From the NCBI GenBank assembly GCA_032871835.1, contig CM065303.1:20028001-20092000 (forward strand): a stretch of DNA of 64,000 nt. The letters are read 5' to 3'. The stretch comes from Dipteronia dyeriana. Taxonomy: Eukaryota; Streptophyta; Magnoliopsida; Sapindales; Sapindaceae. Both the position numbers and the translations under genes were made by a program. Below, one piece after another: positions 34,681-46,770 of the stretch (position 1 is the first letter of the stretch; each line of letters starts with the position of its first letter). The notes under the pieces were generated by a model. It saw only the letters and a list, made by a program, of their open reading frames with translations. It was not told the origin of the DNA and searched no databases.

Positions 34681-34752
34681 ATGGATGGGAATCGAAACAA
34701 GGACCAGAGTTGTTAGGGGAAAAGTTGTGAGCCTTAACCAATTCACTATAGG
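34681..34752 (-). repeat. tRNA-derived SINE-like head
   Basis: On the - strand, GTGAATTGGTTAAGG (A-box-like) is followed about 35 bp later by TTGTTTCGATTCCCATCC (B-box-like). It sits in the right arm of the interrupted hAT element. It does not fold as a full tRNA, so a SINE head is more likely. Confidence 0.45.
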
Positions 34753-35034
34753 TTTAATTTTGTAAATTTCTACAATATTAATATATATTGTTTAATTAGT
34801 TAGTTTCTTATTTTTTTTTAAATACTGGCAGGCCTTATGCCCGTATAGCAGCATGGCTGCTGGCATCACTCTTGCGGCCTAGCCTGACCTGCTTGGTACC
34901 AGGCATTGGCTTGGTATGTTTCTTTGCCGAGCCGTGCCAGGCCCGGGTTGTCAAGGGACCGGGTCGATCAGGTTTTGCCTGCCGGTCGGAGTCCATTTTT
35001 GCCACCATTACTTTCTAGTTTCGATAAAGTTTAC

Positions 35035-35372
35035 AATTTTAGATAACATTAGACAACCCAAAAATTTAGTCCAAATTTTAACTCAAATGATATGGTAAGT
35101 GGTTTTTTCATTAACTACATCATCTCATATTGTATGAAATAATATTATATAACCCAAATGATGTGGCAAATGAGTTGTCATCACCACACACAACGTGTGA
35201 TGATATGGTTAATGAAAAAAACACTTACCACATCATTTTGGTTAAAAAATTGGGCTAAATTTATGGGTTGTATAGCATCAGTGATATAGTATGTGATGAT
35301 GACAACTCATTTGACACATCAAATGGATTGAAAATTGGGTTAATTATTTAGGTCATATAGTATTACTCTTTA
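35035..35372. repeat. Compound of two overlapping inverted-repeat MITEs
   Basis: ACAACCCAAAAATTTAG...ATGATATGGTAAGTGG (from about 35053) pairs with its inverted copy ending near 35290. A second pair, AACCCAAATGATGTGGCAAA (about 35153) with TTTGACACATCAAATGG (about 35310), overlaps it. The pattern looks like one element inserted in or duplicated onto a relative. Confidence 0.65.
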
Positions 35373-36243
35373 GATAAACAAAACATCCTAATTATCAATC
35401 CATTAAATTCAAAGGTTGGCTTGGCTTAATCTATTGCCAATTTGCCACCCTAAATTCTTCTCTTATTCGATTACTCTTAGTTTTTTAAAAATCCTTTGAA
35501 TGATTTACTTTATACACACCTATATATCTAAAATATTTCAAATATATAACTTCTTTTTCTCTTTTAAAAAAAAATATATGGATCTACGTAAGTGTGGATT
35601 CATTACCCATCGTCTATTGATGGAGATGTAGATCTATCTCAAAATCTAATGATCATCGATCAACCAATAGAGATGGATCTTCATTGATAGAGACCCATTT
35701 TTGTTTACAAATCAAATTTATTAAAATGAAGGGTAAAAATAATATTAAGACATGTGTTTATAGTAATGGTTTGATTTTTAAATTTTAAATACGAGTATAT
35801 TTATAAAATGGCATGTAAATCATATCCACGTGTGGTAATATCGACACCCTAAAATAAAAGTTTTCAAGATTTATAAGTTAATCCAACTTCAATCAAATTC
35901 ACCCCTATTCATTCTACATTGAGGTGTACAAATATAACATTAATAAGATTGCGACCATATAAATTTTATTATTTAACAAAGATTTTAATTTATTGTTATA
36001 TTAATAATTATTAATTTATGAAAATATTAACATCGTCGAAAATCATCTCGATAACAAAGTCGACGATGATACACCACTTTACTTTGAAGTATGTTAAAAA
36101 TTAGAGATGAAAACAAACTAGACGTGATTTGAAACAAAAAATTAAAAAACAATCGGTTCGTATTTCAACAATTTTTCTCTCATTAATTTGCATTTTGTGA
36201 GGTCCACATAACTCGATTTCCAACCGTATTTAATAAACACTAC
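35373..36243. other. Intergenic AT-rich DNA
   Basis: It contains a small palindromic-type region with ATCTATC/GATAGA motifs (about 35620-35695). No gene or defined repeat seen. Confidence 0.5.
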
Positions 36244-36722
36244 AGTTGTATTTGATTGGCTAGAAAGGAATGAAAAAGAATATAAAGAATATCATCCTGA
36301 AAGTTTGGTTTGCTAATATTTATTAGAAAGAAAATTCCATTGGAATGATGTTTCTACTAATTTTGTGGAATAGGCTTTCCATCAAATACCTAATGGGAAA
36401 TCATTTTCAATTCCAAAGTAAATTTGCTATTTTAAAAATACCCTTATATGCCCCAACTCTATTTCTCTATATTATTATATAATATAATATTTATAGGGTC
36501 ATGCTAAACCAATTTAAATTTATGACTTAAAACTTTGACTTCAACATCTCAATCGCTTATGCGCTATTAATCTAAGAGTTGTAAATGTATTCAAATCTCA
36601 ACCATTTGATTAATAGCACATGAGTGGTTGAGATGTTAAAGTAAAAATTTTAAGTCACAAATTTAAGTTGGTTTAGCATGACCCTATAAATATTATATTC
36701 TATATATAATATATATAATATA

Positions 36723-36772
<50 letters not shown>

Positions 36773-37023
36773 TATTATATTTTTTATTATTATCCATAAT
36801 AAATCATGATATTATAAATGTTTTATAATTAGGAGTATTTTGGTCAAAGTACATTTAACTCCATTTCATTCAGTCGTGAATCAAACAAAATAATAATGAT
36901 TGGGAGATTAATTCTAACGTTCCAACCAAATAAAAAAAAATCAAATTTTCTTTCCTTTCCATTCTCATTCTCATTCTCATTCTCATTATCATTATCATTC
37001 CATCATGATAACCAAACATCACC
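36244..37023. mobile_element. PIF/Harbinger-type MITE upstream of ATPQ
   Basis: It belongs to the same family as 51496-52871: both have GGAATG-rich left arms and right arms with TTTCCATTCTCATTCTCATT ending CCAAACATCACC. The left end is decayed (AGTTGTATTTGATTGG against the expected GGTGRTGTTTGGTT). The flanking trinucleotides are TAC and TAT. A smaller MITE lies inside, plus a (TTA)n run at 36725-36765. Confidence 0.65.
36472..36715. repeat. Nested MITE with long inverted repeats
   Basis: The arms begin ATATAATATTTATAGGGTCA and pair over more than 55 bp (GCTAAACCAATTTAAATTTA with a GCTAAACCAACTTAAATTTG counterpart, then AACATCTCAA). A shorter relative is at 62226-62360. Confidence 0.8.
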
Positions 37024-37099
37024 TATATCCACAAATCATGAATCAATATTGATATTGATGTGGACCTATACCTGGACCTTGACCAATCTATTGTTTTGA

Positions 37100-37225
37100 T
37101 AATTTGGAGCCCAAACATAAACAAATGGGCCTCGGTCCAATAAACAAATTACAGAGCCCATGTGAGCCCAAAATGAATTGGGTCCAATAAACAAATTGCA
37201 TAGGACCCATTTGAGCCCAAAAAAT
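37100..37225. promoter_or_regulatory. Cluster of five site II (TGGGCY) motifs in the ATPQ promoter
   Basis: AGCCCA occurs at 37108, 37155, 37165 and 37214, and TGGGCC at 37126. The segment is partly a tandem duplication (GGTCCAATAAACAAATT twice). Site II elements, bound by TCP factors, are common in promoters of plant nuclear genes for mitochondrial respiratory proteins. They lie 140-260 bp before the ATPQ start codon. Confidence 0.7.
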
Positions 37226-37364
37226 TCCTGGAAAGCTAAGAATAACAACTGAACGAAGAGACAGCACCTTCATCTCACTCACATACTCTCTTGTGTCTGC
37301 GGCCTCTCAAAAGAAAAATATTGTTTGGCACCCGAGAAAGTTGGAAAAAGAAAGAGAGAAAAAA

Positions 37365-40300
37365 ATGAGCGGAGCCGGAAAGAAAATCGTCGGCGTGGGG
37401 TTCAAGGCAGGGAGGACCATCGACTGGGACGGGATGGCGAAGTTGTTGGTCTCCGAAGAGGCTCGCAAGGAGTTCTCCGCTCTCCGTCGCGCCTTCGACG
37501 AAGTCAACACCACTCTCCAGACCAAGTTCAGTCAGGTCTCTCCTATCTCTCTATATCTATCTATCTATCTATCTTTATATATCTATTGATCTTGTTTTTG
37601 TGTCGTTTTTGTCCAGATCTTTGTCGTTTTTTGTAGCTAGGGTTTGGTTTTGTGTTGATTGATTTAAAAATGTGATCTTTTGAGAATATATTGTATTGTG
37701 GATTGTGGTTGTCTCGTTTCAATTTTATAGATTAACGACATTCGCGTTAACTTTTACTCTTTTAGAGAAAAAAAAAAGAGAGAGAAATATTTCCGAGAAA
37801 TGCGAAAATTTGTCTGTTGATAGTGTTATCAATGTGAGCTAGATTTTGAAGTAATATTTAGATTCGAATATGCAATTTTTACACATAAAAATCACAAATC
37901 AATTCCACAATAGTAAAAACCCAAATCGATTCCAATAATCCAAATAAATCCAAACAACCTTCAATAAAATAAAATTGATATTCTCTCCATTCCAATATAT
38001 ATTTTTTTTCATTTTTTTTTGTAAAGGTTAAAAAATAATCTGGGGAAAGTTTGTAATTAAAAAACGTGAATACATCACATAATTAGCAACACAACAAGCA
38101 CACAAGCATAATTCTAACATCAAAATTAACATTGTCTCTGGTCAATTCACTTGCAGAGAATAAAAAGGAAAAAAAAAACAGTGAATCAAGTCTATTGGTG
38201 GATTTGTTCTGTATTTTATTAGTTTATTGTTTTAGTCCTGTTTCTTCATTTTATGGGCTTAGTTTACTTGATCTTTACTTCGTGGAGCTGTCGTAGGAGA
38301 TGTTTCTGTTTCTCTCGTTTGTTGTCTTTAGGTACTTTATATGTTTCTGCTGATTTGCAAGAATCATGATTCAAAAATAGCAATTTTAACCTCTAGTTGG
38401 AGGTATGAGAGTTCCTTTTGATTCATCCTTAGCCATTGGATTCCCTGAATGCACGTCATTCTTGAAGAGGGGACATGGGAATATCTTTGAAAAGAGAGTA
38501 TTCAAGAGTCCCATAAGTAATATTGAGATGGATCAGCTTTGCTAATTAGGTTTTGGAAGTAAAGGCATCAGTCTGCTTGTTAATTTCCGTGTATAGAACA
38601 AGCCCATATTTGTAACTGTAACATTGAAAATGAACAATGTTTTATTTATGAATTGTGTAGTATAAGATTTTTAGTTTTCTGTTGTCATGGGATAGTGGTA
38701 ATTGAATTGCTTCTTGACTTTGCTTTTTTAAAATCTCGAATTCATTTGGGTGGATCTTTACTTTATGCAGGAACCTGAACCTATTGACTGGGAATACTAC
38801 AGAAAGGGAATTGGCCCTCGCTTGGTGGACATGTACAAAGAGGCTTATGATAGTGAGTTTTCTGATGCAATTATGACCATCTATATGTTGCATTGATTCG
38901 ATTTTTATATTCCGTTCTTTTTATTGTTGTACTTGATTGAAACTTTAAGATAACATTTCTTCATATCTAAATGAGGCATTCTCCAATTATAAGCCATCTT
39001 CCACTGTTCATTGAGATAATGATAATTATGTGTAATGTTGGTTGTTTACTACAGTCTTAAGATTGTAGCATCTCATTGGCAAGTGATGTTGCTTTAGATA
39101 TGATATTGTAGCATATGTTAGTCTGTTGCATATGTTTTCCCCGTTTCAGAAGTGGAAGAACCCTTTCACCTATTTGCTTGGATAAAATACACTTGTCTTT
39201 TGATGTGTCTGCTTTTAATAACCGTATGCTTGTATATTTCCCATTTTATCTAGTTGTGTTTACATTATGCATGTTTCTTAAGCTCATTGAGTCATTGTTG
39301 ACTTCCTGCTATTTCTTAGACTCCAATCTGCCATCGTTCATATAACTTTAACCTATGGCATAAACAAAAAATTATGGAGTTTATAAAAGTTCAATACCTT
39401 TTGGATAAGTAAACATTAAACAAGTAAATGCCTAATAACATAAGTCCAAGCAGCAGAAAGAATTCAATCCATACTCCTACATATTTAGATTTTAAAAAAT
39501 GTCCAGTTTACTGCTCAGTGATCTATATGTACCAAACCAAAAGGAGGAGAAACCAATTATTTTTTGTTAAAGATTAAAGGAGGGAGGTAAAGTTTGCAGT
39601 CCATCAACTATGTCAACTTAATAATGCATTAATTTCAGGATGGATTATGGCTTAAAGGGTTCTTGGAAGTCGGTTGTTAAACATAACAAAAATCTGACAG
39701 TTGTAGGGTTGATTGATATTGACATATTGTATTGGGTGAATAGCAGTTTGAGGCCACGAAGGAACATTTGATTTGCTTTAATTTTACCTGTGGTAGAATT
39801 GTGCTATTGAAGACGTAATCAGATATGATGGTTTATTCTTTATCTTGGTTTGGAAATATCAAAGTGATTGACAGATTAACTTAGCCAACCGGATTCTATT
39901 TGTCCCCAATTTTCTGCATATTCTCTGCATTCGTTTACTCCTTGGCTTCTGCTTTTCCTTTATTTCTCTTTGCAGTTCACTTGTTCCTATTTACTCATTT
40001 AATCTGGTTCTTTGACAGGCATCGAGGTACCCAAGTATGTAGACACGGTCACCCCTCAATACAAACCTAAATTCGATTCCTTGGTGAGAATCAACATTAT
40101 ACTTCTCTTCTACTCTACCTTCTCTCTCCCTCTTCAGAAAATACACTAATCTAATGCCTCTTTTGCCTTTATGAATTGTAGTTAGTGGAATTGAAAGAGG
40201 CAGAGGAGAAATCCTTGAAGGAGTCCGAGTGTTTGGAGAAAGAAATAGCTGATGTTCAAGAATTGAAGGTAAATAAAAATTAATATATATATATATATAC

Positions 40301-40467
40301 ACACACACAACTTCCCTTCATTTTTGTCTGGATCTTGATATCTCACACCATGTTTATTTGAACAGCAAAAGATCAGCACCATGACTGCTGATGAATACTT
40401 CGCAAAACACCCTGAACTCAAGCAGAAGTTTGATGATGAGATCCGAAACGACTACTGGGGCTATTGA
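37365..40467 (+). CDS. ATPQ: ATP synthase subunit d, mitochondrial
   Basis: Five coding exons: 37365-37535, 38771-38852, 40019-40083, 40182-40268 and 40366-40467. All introns are GT-AG and the phases close to give 168 residues, the length I recall for the Arabidopsis protein. It starts MSGAGKKIVGVGFKAGRTID, contains EPEPIDWEYYRKGIGPRLVD across exon 2 and ends FDDEIRNDYWGY. Subunit d is part of the peripheral stalk of the mitochondrial F1Fo ATP synthase, linking F1 to the membrane sector. No long cleavable presequence is evident. Site II motifs upstream fit coordinate control with other respiratory genes. A 310-bp dispersed repeat lies in intron 1. The gene converges with the SAMTL-like gene 870 bp away. 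Confidence 0.97.
37876..38185 (+). repeat. Dispersed repeat copy 1 (intron 1 of ATPQ)
   Basis: It is nearly identical over about 310 bp to 48387-48697 in the same orientation. It starts at about ACACATAAAAATCACAAATC and stops at the GGAAAAAAAAAACA run. I see no terminal inverted repeat or target duplication. Confidence 0.9.
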
Positions 40468-41336
40468 TTGCATTTTCCGTAATTTAGAATTTGATGACAA
40501 TGAACACTTTGCATTTGCAGCATTTCACCGCCCAAAAAAGACTTGCGGATTTGTCATGTCTTCCTTGGTGGTTTCATAATAATAATTACCGAATTGTTTT
40601 TGTATAAACGGGTTATTCCGGGTTTGAAGAACTTGAGCTTTGGTTACATCTATGTTAAGATTTGAGTTTTTCATGTGAGCAATACACACCAACCACCTAA
40701 GAGCTTCATCTGAAAAACTATAATGTTTCAAATATCAAATTTCATGTACTGTCAACCGATGAGAAGAAGTTAACACGCTTGCGTTCAAGCGTCACAAAAT
40801 GCAAGTCAAAAGCAGAATAATTAATTCTATAAGAAATTAGGACATTTTAATGGCAATTGAATTTGTATGAAGTAATCTGTGGAGAAACTGGAGGTAATTT
40901 ATGTATTTGACAATTTACACAACCATATACATGGTTTTCGATCATCCGGGTAAATATACAGAGCAAACAATTATAACAAGGAATTCCCAATGACATTGGT
41001 ATTAACAAGACAAGAATGTATTAAGATTTCAAACAGAAAAATTTTAACTGCACAGAATGTACAGAAATTTAATACAAAACTTAACCAAGAATGTATTTGA
41101 ACTACTATCCCTGAAAGACCGAAAAAAGTTCAAAACAAGAAAAACCACGACAAAAATTACATGTCTAAACATGAAAAGACTTGTCGACAGATGTAAATTT
41201 GAAGCAAATGGTGTTTTTTTTTTTGTAGCTTCAGCCGAGGCACAAAACTTTCCGGCAGAATTTAGTTGCTATCATTGCAAAATGGAAAAATCCGGAGGCT
41301 GTTGTAGGTATGTTATTGTGGACAAAAGACTTTTAT
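40468..41336. other. 3' region between the convergent ATPQ and SAMTL-like genes
   Basis: It should hold the 3' untranslated regions of both genes. No additional gene seen. The small ORFs here are overlapping shadows on both strands. Confidence 0.6.
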
Positions 41337-44300
41337 CTAACCAGAACTAGCCAACTTCTTCTGAGACAATTGATCCGCTGCAACTTCATCATTTTTGTCC
41401 ATGGCCTTCCTCGCAAGCTCATAGCCTGCAAAGTTCATGGCACCAAGAGGAGCTATCCAGAAAAACCTGGGTACTGCTCCCTTAAACAGGCCAAGCGGTC
41501 CCTCATGACGGAGTATAGAGAAGGCCACCATTGACATTGATACAGGTCGGCCCTGAGGAGCAGTCATCATTCGAGTTTTCATCACATCAAAAGGTGTAGT
41601 CACAACAGCAGCTAATCCCCCAGATAAAGCTCCAACAATGATTGTTTCCCACGCTTCCAGGTCCCGCCCAAGAAGTTGCTGAGCCATCTTCAAACATCAT
41701 GCAGGAACCCACATTATAATCAGTCAAAAGTGTCATAAATATAACATAAAAATTGATGCATAACAGTGTCTTGATAAAATCTCTACCTTCTTGGATTCAC
41801 CGTAAAGCCCCATGCCAGCTACATAGAAAGGAACCTCCCTGCAAAGAGTGGCACCAGTCCCACGAAAGAAACCCTTAAGACCGTCTTGATTCCAAGTACC
41901 AACAATAGCCTCCCCAACATTGTCGAAAATTCCAGCCTGTAACCGCTGCTTTAGTACTTCACACGGGATCCGCACTGCTGTTCCCAAAAAAGTGCTACAG
42001 AATGATGATATCGATTGAACCTGCATAAAATGCCAACAAAAAAAAAACTTACCAACATCACCAAATGGTGTATGTATAGCCTAATTCTGAGGTTTTCAAA
42101 TTATTAACCAGTGTTTGGACACAATTTACTATACTATCTAGTAGGATAGATTGATCTTTCACTTCACATCCACTTAAAAAAACTTGTCAGGGGATCAGCA
42201 CACAAACATTTTATTACAAATTTCATATTGTGTCACAGCATGAGAATCTTTCATGGTCATCAGCTAGGAAACCTGTTTGGAGTTCCCCATGAAATGCTAT
42301 AAGTCGATAGGGGTATGGTCATTATTCTTTTCTTCTCATCTTTTTCATTTTTCCTAATGATAGATTGAACAGAATAAAAATCAGGGATTGCTTCAGGATA
42401 GGCTAACAATTTTTTTCCCGATTTCAATAAAGTTCCAAGTATTAGGATTAATATGTAGGGGCAGAGCTGTTATTTTTTAATTATTGCACAAAAGGTATTT
42501 TGGTAGTTGTTTTTGTCCGGTTATTAAATCTTTATTTTGTTTTAAGTTAATTTAACTTTATATGTATAGTAATAAAAGATCCATAATATATTGCTTTTAG
42601 GAACCTTAATCCTATTGAATTATTTGGTTTATATATTAAGGCATGGATAACTAGACTTGTCTTTTCTTTAAAAAAAATATAGAGTTGTTTCTAGTTTCTT
42701 CTTACATAGTTTTGTCTTCATCTGATTCATCTCTCTTGATCTTTTTCTTTATATAATTAAAAAGCTCAGGTTACTTTTGATGCTACTGTTTGCAGGCACT
42801 GTTTATGATACCATTCTTCACAATACTGTTCACAATTATTTTTCATGATAACATTCAATATTGCAATGTGATTTTTACTTAACAAATCTTCAAGTTTCAT
42901 AATCGAACAAATTTCTTTTTGAAGCCCTAATCAAAGCTCTTCTACTAATCTCAAAGACACCGGTGAAGCTTGCATAAAAACATGCTTCAGGTTATAATGA
43001 CGCATAGCACATTCTTAATCAGGGTATCCATAAAGGATAACCTAAACCAAAAGAAGCAGGTCGACACGAAATAGAGGATACTCAATATAACAATAACTGA
43101 ACATGCTTACTGCTTAAAATATTAAAAGAAATGATAAGGTGAGGGGGATAATATCTATTTGTTTGAGCAGGTATACATATAAACAATGAAGTAATGGTAA
43201 GAAAACAGTGCAAGTATCCAAGACCAATGGGAACTTAAAAAAACCAGCTAAAGTTACAGATACTATGGCCATTTTCTAAAGTACAGTTTGCTAGTAGCTT
43301 TAAAGATATATTATTAGAAGCTACTTGCTTTATCATACAGCATACAAGAGAGCAGTGTGACGGCCCGAAGAAAGTTTGTAATGTCAAAGAGAAATCATTA
43401 ACAGAACAGTATAAATTGTTACCTGAAAGTCTGGGAGTGTTGGAGCAACATTTAGTAACACAAGTTTACTAGCTTCAAATATTCCAGTTCGCAGGCCATG
43501 GCTGCAATGTCAAAAGAAAACCAGCAAGAAAGACCAGTTAATACCACTACACACAAGTAAAAAGGATAAAAGGATAAAAGGATCAACAAAAACCTTGAAA
43601 ATTGTCCGAGAATTGCAGGAATTGAACCCCTATATAATCCTTGGACTCCAATTTGTGGAAGCTTTGCAATGATTTCAGGGAAAGTGAAAGTTGATGCTTG
43701 CACTCGAGTCTTTAAACCAAAATAAATAAATAATAAGGAAAAATCAGTGAACAAACATAACAAGATACAAGTCTGTATCAAGGACATCAACAATCATAGG
43801 AAATGCATATATGAATCCACGTTAGCTTGCATGTATAAGCCTCAAGATGAATACACTTCTCTTTTCACTTCATACTTGAGTGCTTCAATATTTACATTGT
43901 TGTAGCCAGGTAACAAGCCGGCAATATTAAGGATTTCTATATTGTTTCAAAAGTCATTATTTGTTTCCCTTCTGTGATTATCCACTAACCACTGTATAAG
44001 GTTCCACACTCCCATAATATGGGTGCCTAAATTAAGCGAAAAAGCCACATTCAATACTCAAGGCCTCTTTTATGTTTACATGTCTGAATTCTGATTACTG
44101 CCAAAAGTACTCATCTAATACAACAATAGATAAACTTGAAAAGAATAGCGTTTGCAGGCAGGATTCTTACTAATACAATCAAAGTTGATATGCTATAGGC
44201 TCAAAAAATTTGTGAATTCAGTATCAGTAATGGCATCCTAAAGGTTTTCACTAATTTATGGAAAATGCCTGTACACACGACTACATAGTTATCAAGCTGA

Positions 44301-46770
44301 AGAATTTACCTTTATAGTGTCAATTGGGTGCATTAAAGAAGTGGAAAGTGCACAAGCAAGGCCCCCCGCCAATGCAGATCTTAGAACACTTTCAGCAGGT
44401 ATTGTTACAGGTGGTGCAACAGCAACAACAGTCGCAGCTTCAAACCAGATACTCCTGCATGTATAACAGAATGGAGTCACCACTCACTAGCAGAAAGGAG
44501 TACCTTTGCCAAATATATAGCTATCATGTTCCCTATACACCTAATAGTTTATTTATTGTCCCTAGTCTCATGCCAAAATTCTATCTACAAACTAAGCATT
44601 GATCTTCAAATAGAAATGAAACAGTTGTTATCCCACTCCGACCATTAGTAAATTAAAAGAAAATTACAAACAAAACCAAACAAGAGTACAAGACCATCAG
44701 AAGTCAAACTGAAGATTTTAATTAGAAATCATATTCTTTAGTTCTAAACTTCAAATCAAAGACATCAAAGTAGTAAATTATGTTTGTGCATGCAATGAAA
44801 CTGTCATATCTCTTTCAAATAGTATTCATCTTACCGAGGATCATCTTGCAGCCGATCGGAAGGCAGTAAAACCATAAAATTCCGAAAATGACCATATGAA
44901 ATAGATTCTTCTGTATCTGCATTAAGAAATCGCATCATAGCAACAGCATTGTCTTCATTTGCCGGAAGTCCAGCATTTTTTAGCGATGCCAATATTTCAC
45001 TCTTTTGCAGTGTCCCAGATTTGCTTAAACAGAGAGAGGTATAAGCACGGAGAATTGTAGGTTCTTTCTGTTCCATTAAGGACAAAAACTGTTTCCAGCC
45101 GAATGATTTAGCAAATAAGTGACTTCTAGTTCGACGCATGAACTCCCTAGCATATCTCCGTGGCAATTTTCTCCTTCTCATTGCAATTTCAAGGTCTTCC
45201 AAATTCACTTGGCCATCCCCATCTCTATCCAGTTCCTCAAAGAACCGCCTCCCTACAGAGTGTAAAATAGAAGTATTAGCTACAGATAATTGTATGAAAA
45301 GGAAGCAACTTTTCACAACTTTTCACAACTTTTAACAACTTTTCTATCCAACAATTTCACCCTCAGTGAAAATGGCGGGACCTCAGTCAACTCACATAAA
45401 GAAACAGAACAATAGTATAGTTTCATGAATTTTTTTTTTACAAATTTCAAGGGTTTATAGTTTATGTATCAGCAGAAACATTTCTTCCGGTTTCCATTTT
45501 TCACCGAAACATTAAAAAACTAAAACAAAAAAGCATCATTAATTGGTTACAAAGTTGCACCAGGAGCCATACCTTCAGACTCTGTGTATCTAAAGAAATC
45601 TTGGACAGAAATTAGTTTTTTCTTGTCAGGATGGTCTGTTGAAGATCGCCCCAACTGTGGTAGAAGCTCAATCAGTTCTGTCAATGAAACAGTGGATAAT
45701 GTGGATCTCAAACGCTCTACGTTTGATAAAGGAATGCTAAGTATCCCACTGGCCATCTTCTGTGGTGAGTTACCCCCTGTTGCTTCCCTATTGACTGTAC
45801 TCACACCATCTTCACCCTCTTCATTGACTAAAGAAGTTACCCCGACTATACCCGAAGGAACACCTCCCACTCTCGCAAACTTCAGGTTACCCAAAAAACC
45901 ATTAACATCAGCCTTTCGACCTTCCCAGATACTAGTAACTGTCCACAAATTATCAAATTGAAAGGCAGAAGGAAGCAGGGGCAAGGGCGAAGTATCACAA
46001 CCCTTGTGATCACTTTCCTGCATAAGCTGATCAAACTTCTGAAGATTTTGTATCAATTGATCAAATATAAACCCAATAAAGCACTCTATTGATACATGTT
46101 TTCCCTCCTTATTCGCTGGTCCCTCATCATTTACATATGCATTAACAGACTGACCCTTTGATTCTCTTATCTTAGAATCAGACTCCGACCCATGTGCACA
46201 CAAATTCACATGCCCTTTACCATCATCACCCTCTTTTTGAATCCGTTTCTTGCCTGTCTTAAACGGGCTAGGCAATGCCTGAAAAAAACCATTAACCAAC
46301 AAAGACCAAGTAACAGCAAACTGCAAACAATTCACACAAGACGACCCATCATCCTTATCGGTATCCCTCTCTTTCGTTCCTTTCTTCGACACAAACTCAA
46401 CTTTCCCTAAATTCGGCGAAAACATCCCTAACAATGTCTTCATAGGGACCTTAATTGACAAAAACCCTCTCTTTCTCTCTTCACCACCAACCACACACTG
46501 CCCATTACCACTACCATCTCTATTATGTTGACTATTATTACTACTACTCTTCTTCTTCACAACAGAACAGATCTGAAGTTTACTATTCTTTCCACTACCA
46601 TTCACTTCTTTAATGAACTCAACATTGTTTCCATTATTTCTAGGAACTACCCAGCAACTCTCAAGATCTTTCGCAGCTTTTCGAATACCTAATTCTAGCG
46701 GCGAAAGAGCTTCTTTAACATGTTGAATCGAATTAAAAAACGACTCAATTGGGTCATTTGCACTCACCAT
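41337..46770 (-). CDS. SAMTL: SAMTL-like protein: EF-hand plus mitochondrial carrier
   Basis: Seven coding exons: 46770-45573, 45252-44835, 44454-44310, 43709-43594, 43501-43423, 42020-41787 and 41687-41337. Phases close to give 846 residues. The start MVSANDPIESFFNSIQ is preferred over an ATG seven codons upstream. The first 400 residues are a plant-specific region (KKAAKDLESCW-type motif, Ser/Asn-rich stretches). An EF-hand loop follows (DRDGDGQVNLED, about 408-419), and then a three-repeat mitochondrial carrier with PIDTIK (582-587), PCEVLK (671-676) and PFDVMK (762-767). The order matches Arabidopsis SAMTL (At2g35800), named for likeness to S-adenosylmethionine transporters and reported as an organelle envelope protein. 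The transported substrate is not shown by sequence. Intron 5 is 1.4 kb. Confidence 0.93.

Larger units (their letters stand above)
23849..35010. mobile_element. hAT-like element interrupted by the KI-MULE
   Basis: The left end reads TAGTAGTGGTAAATTGGACG (23849). The right end, read inward on the other strand from 35010, is TAATGGTGGCAAAAATGGAC. The flanking 8-mers CTTCCAAG (23841-23848) and CTTTCTAG (35011-35018) agree at six of eight positions. Both arms contain CCGG/GGCCCGG-rich subterminal sequence. Only about 215 bp and 370 bp of this element remain on either side of the MULE. No transposase is present. Confidence 0.65.

Noticed and set aside
42420..42800. Possible solo LTR in SAMTL intron 5
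   Set aside because: The segment looks unlike its surroundings, but I could find neither paired ends nor a duplication.
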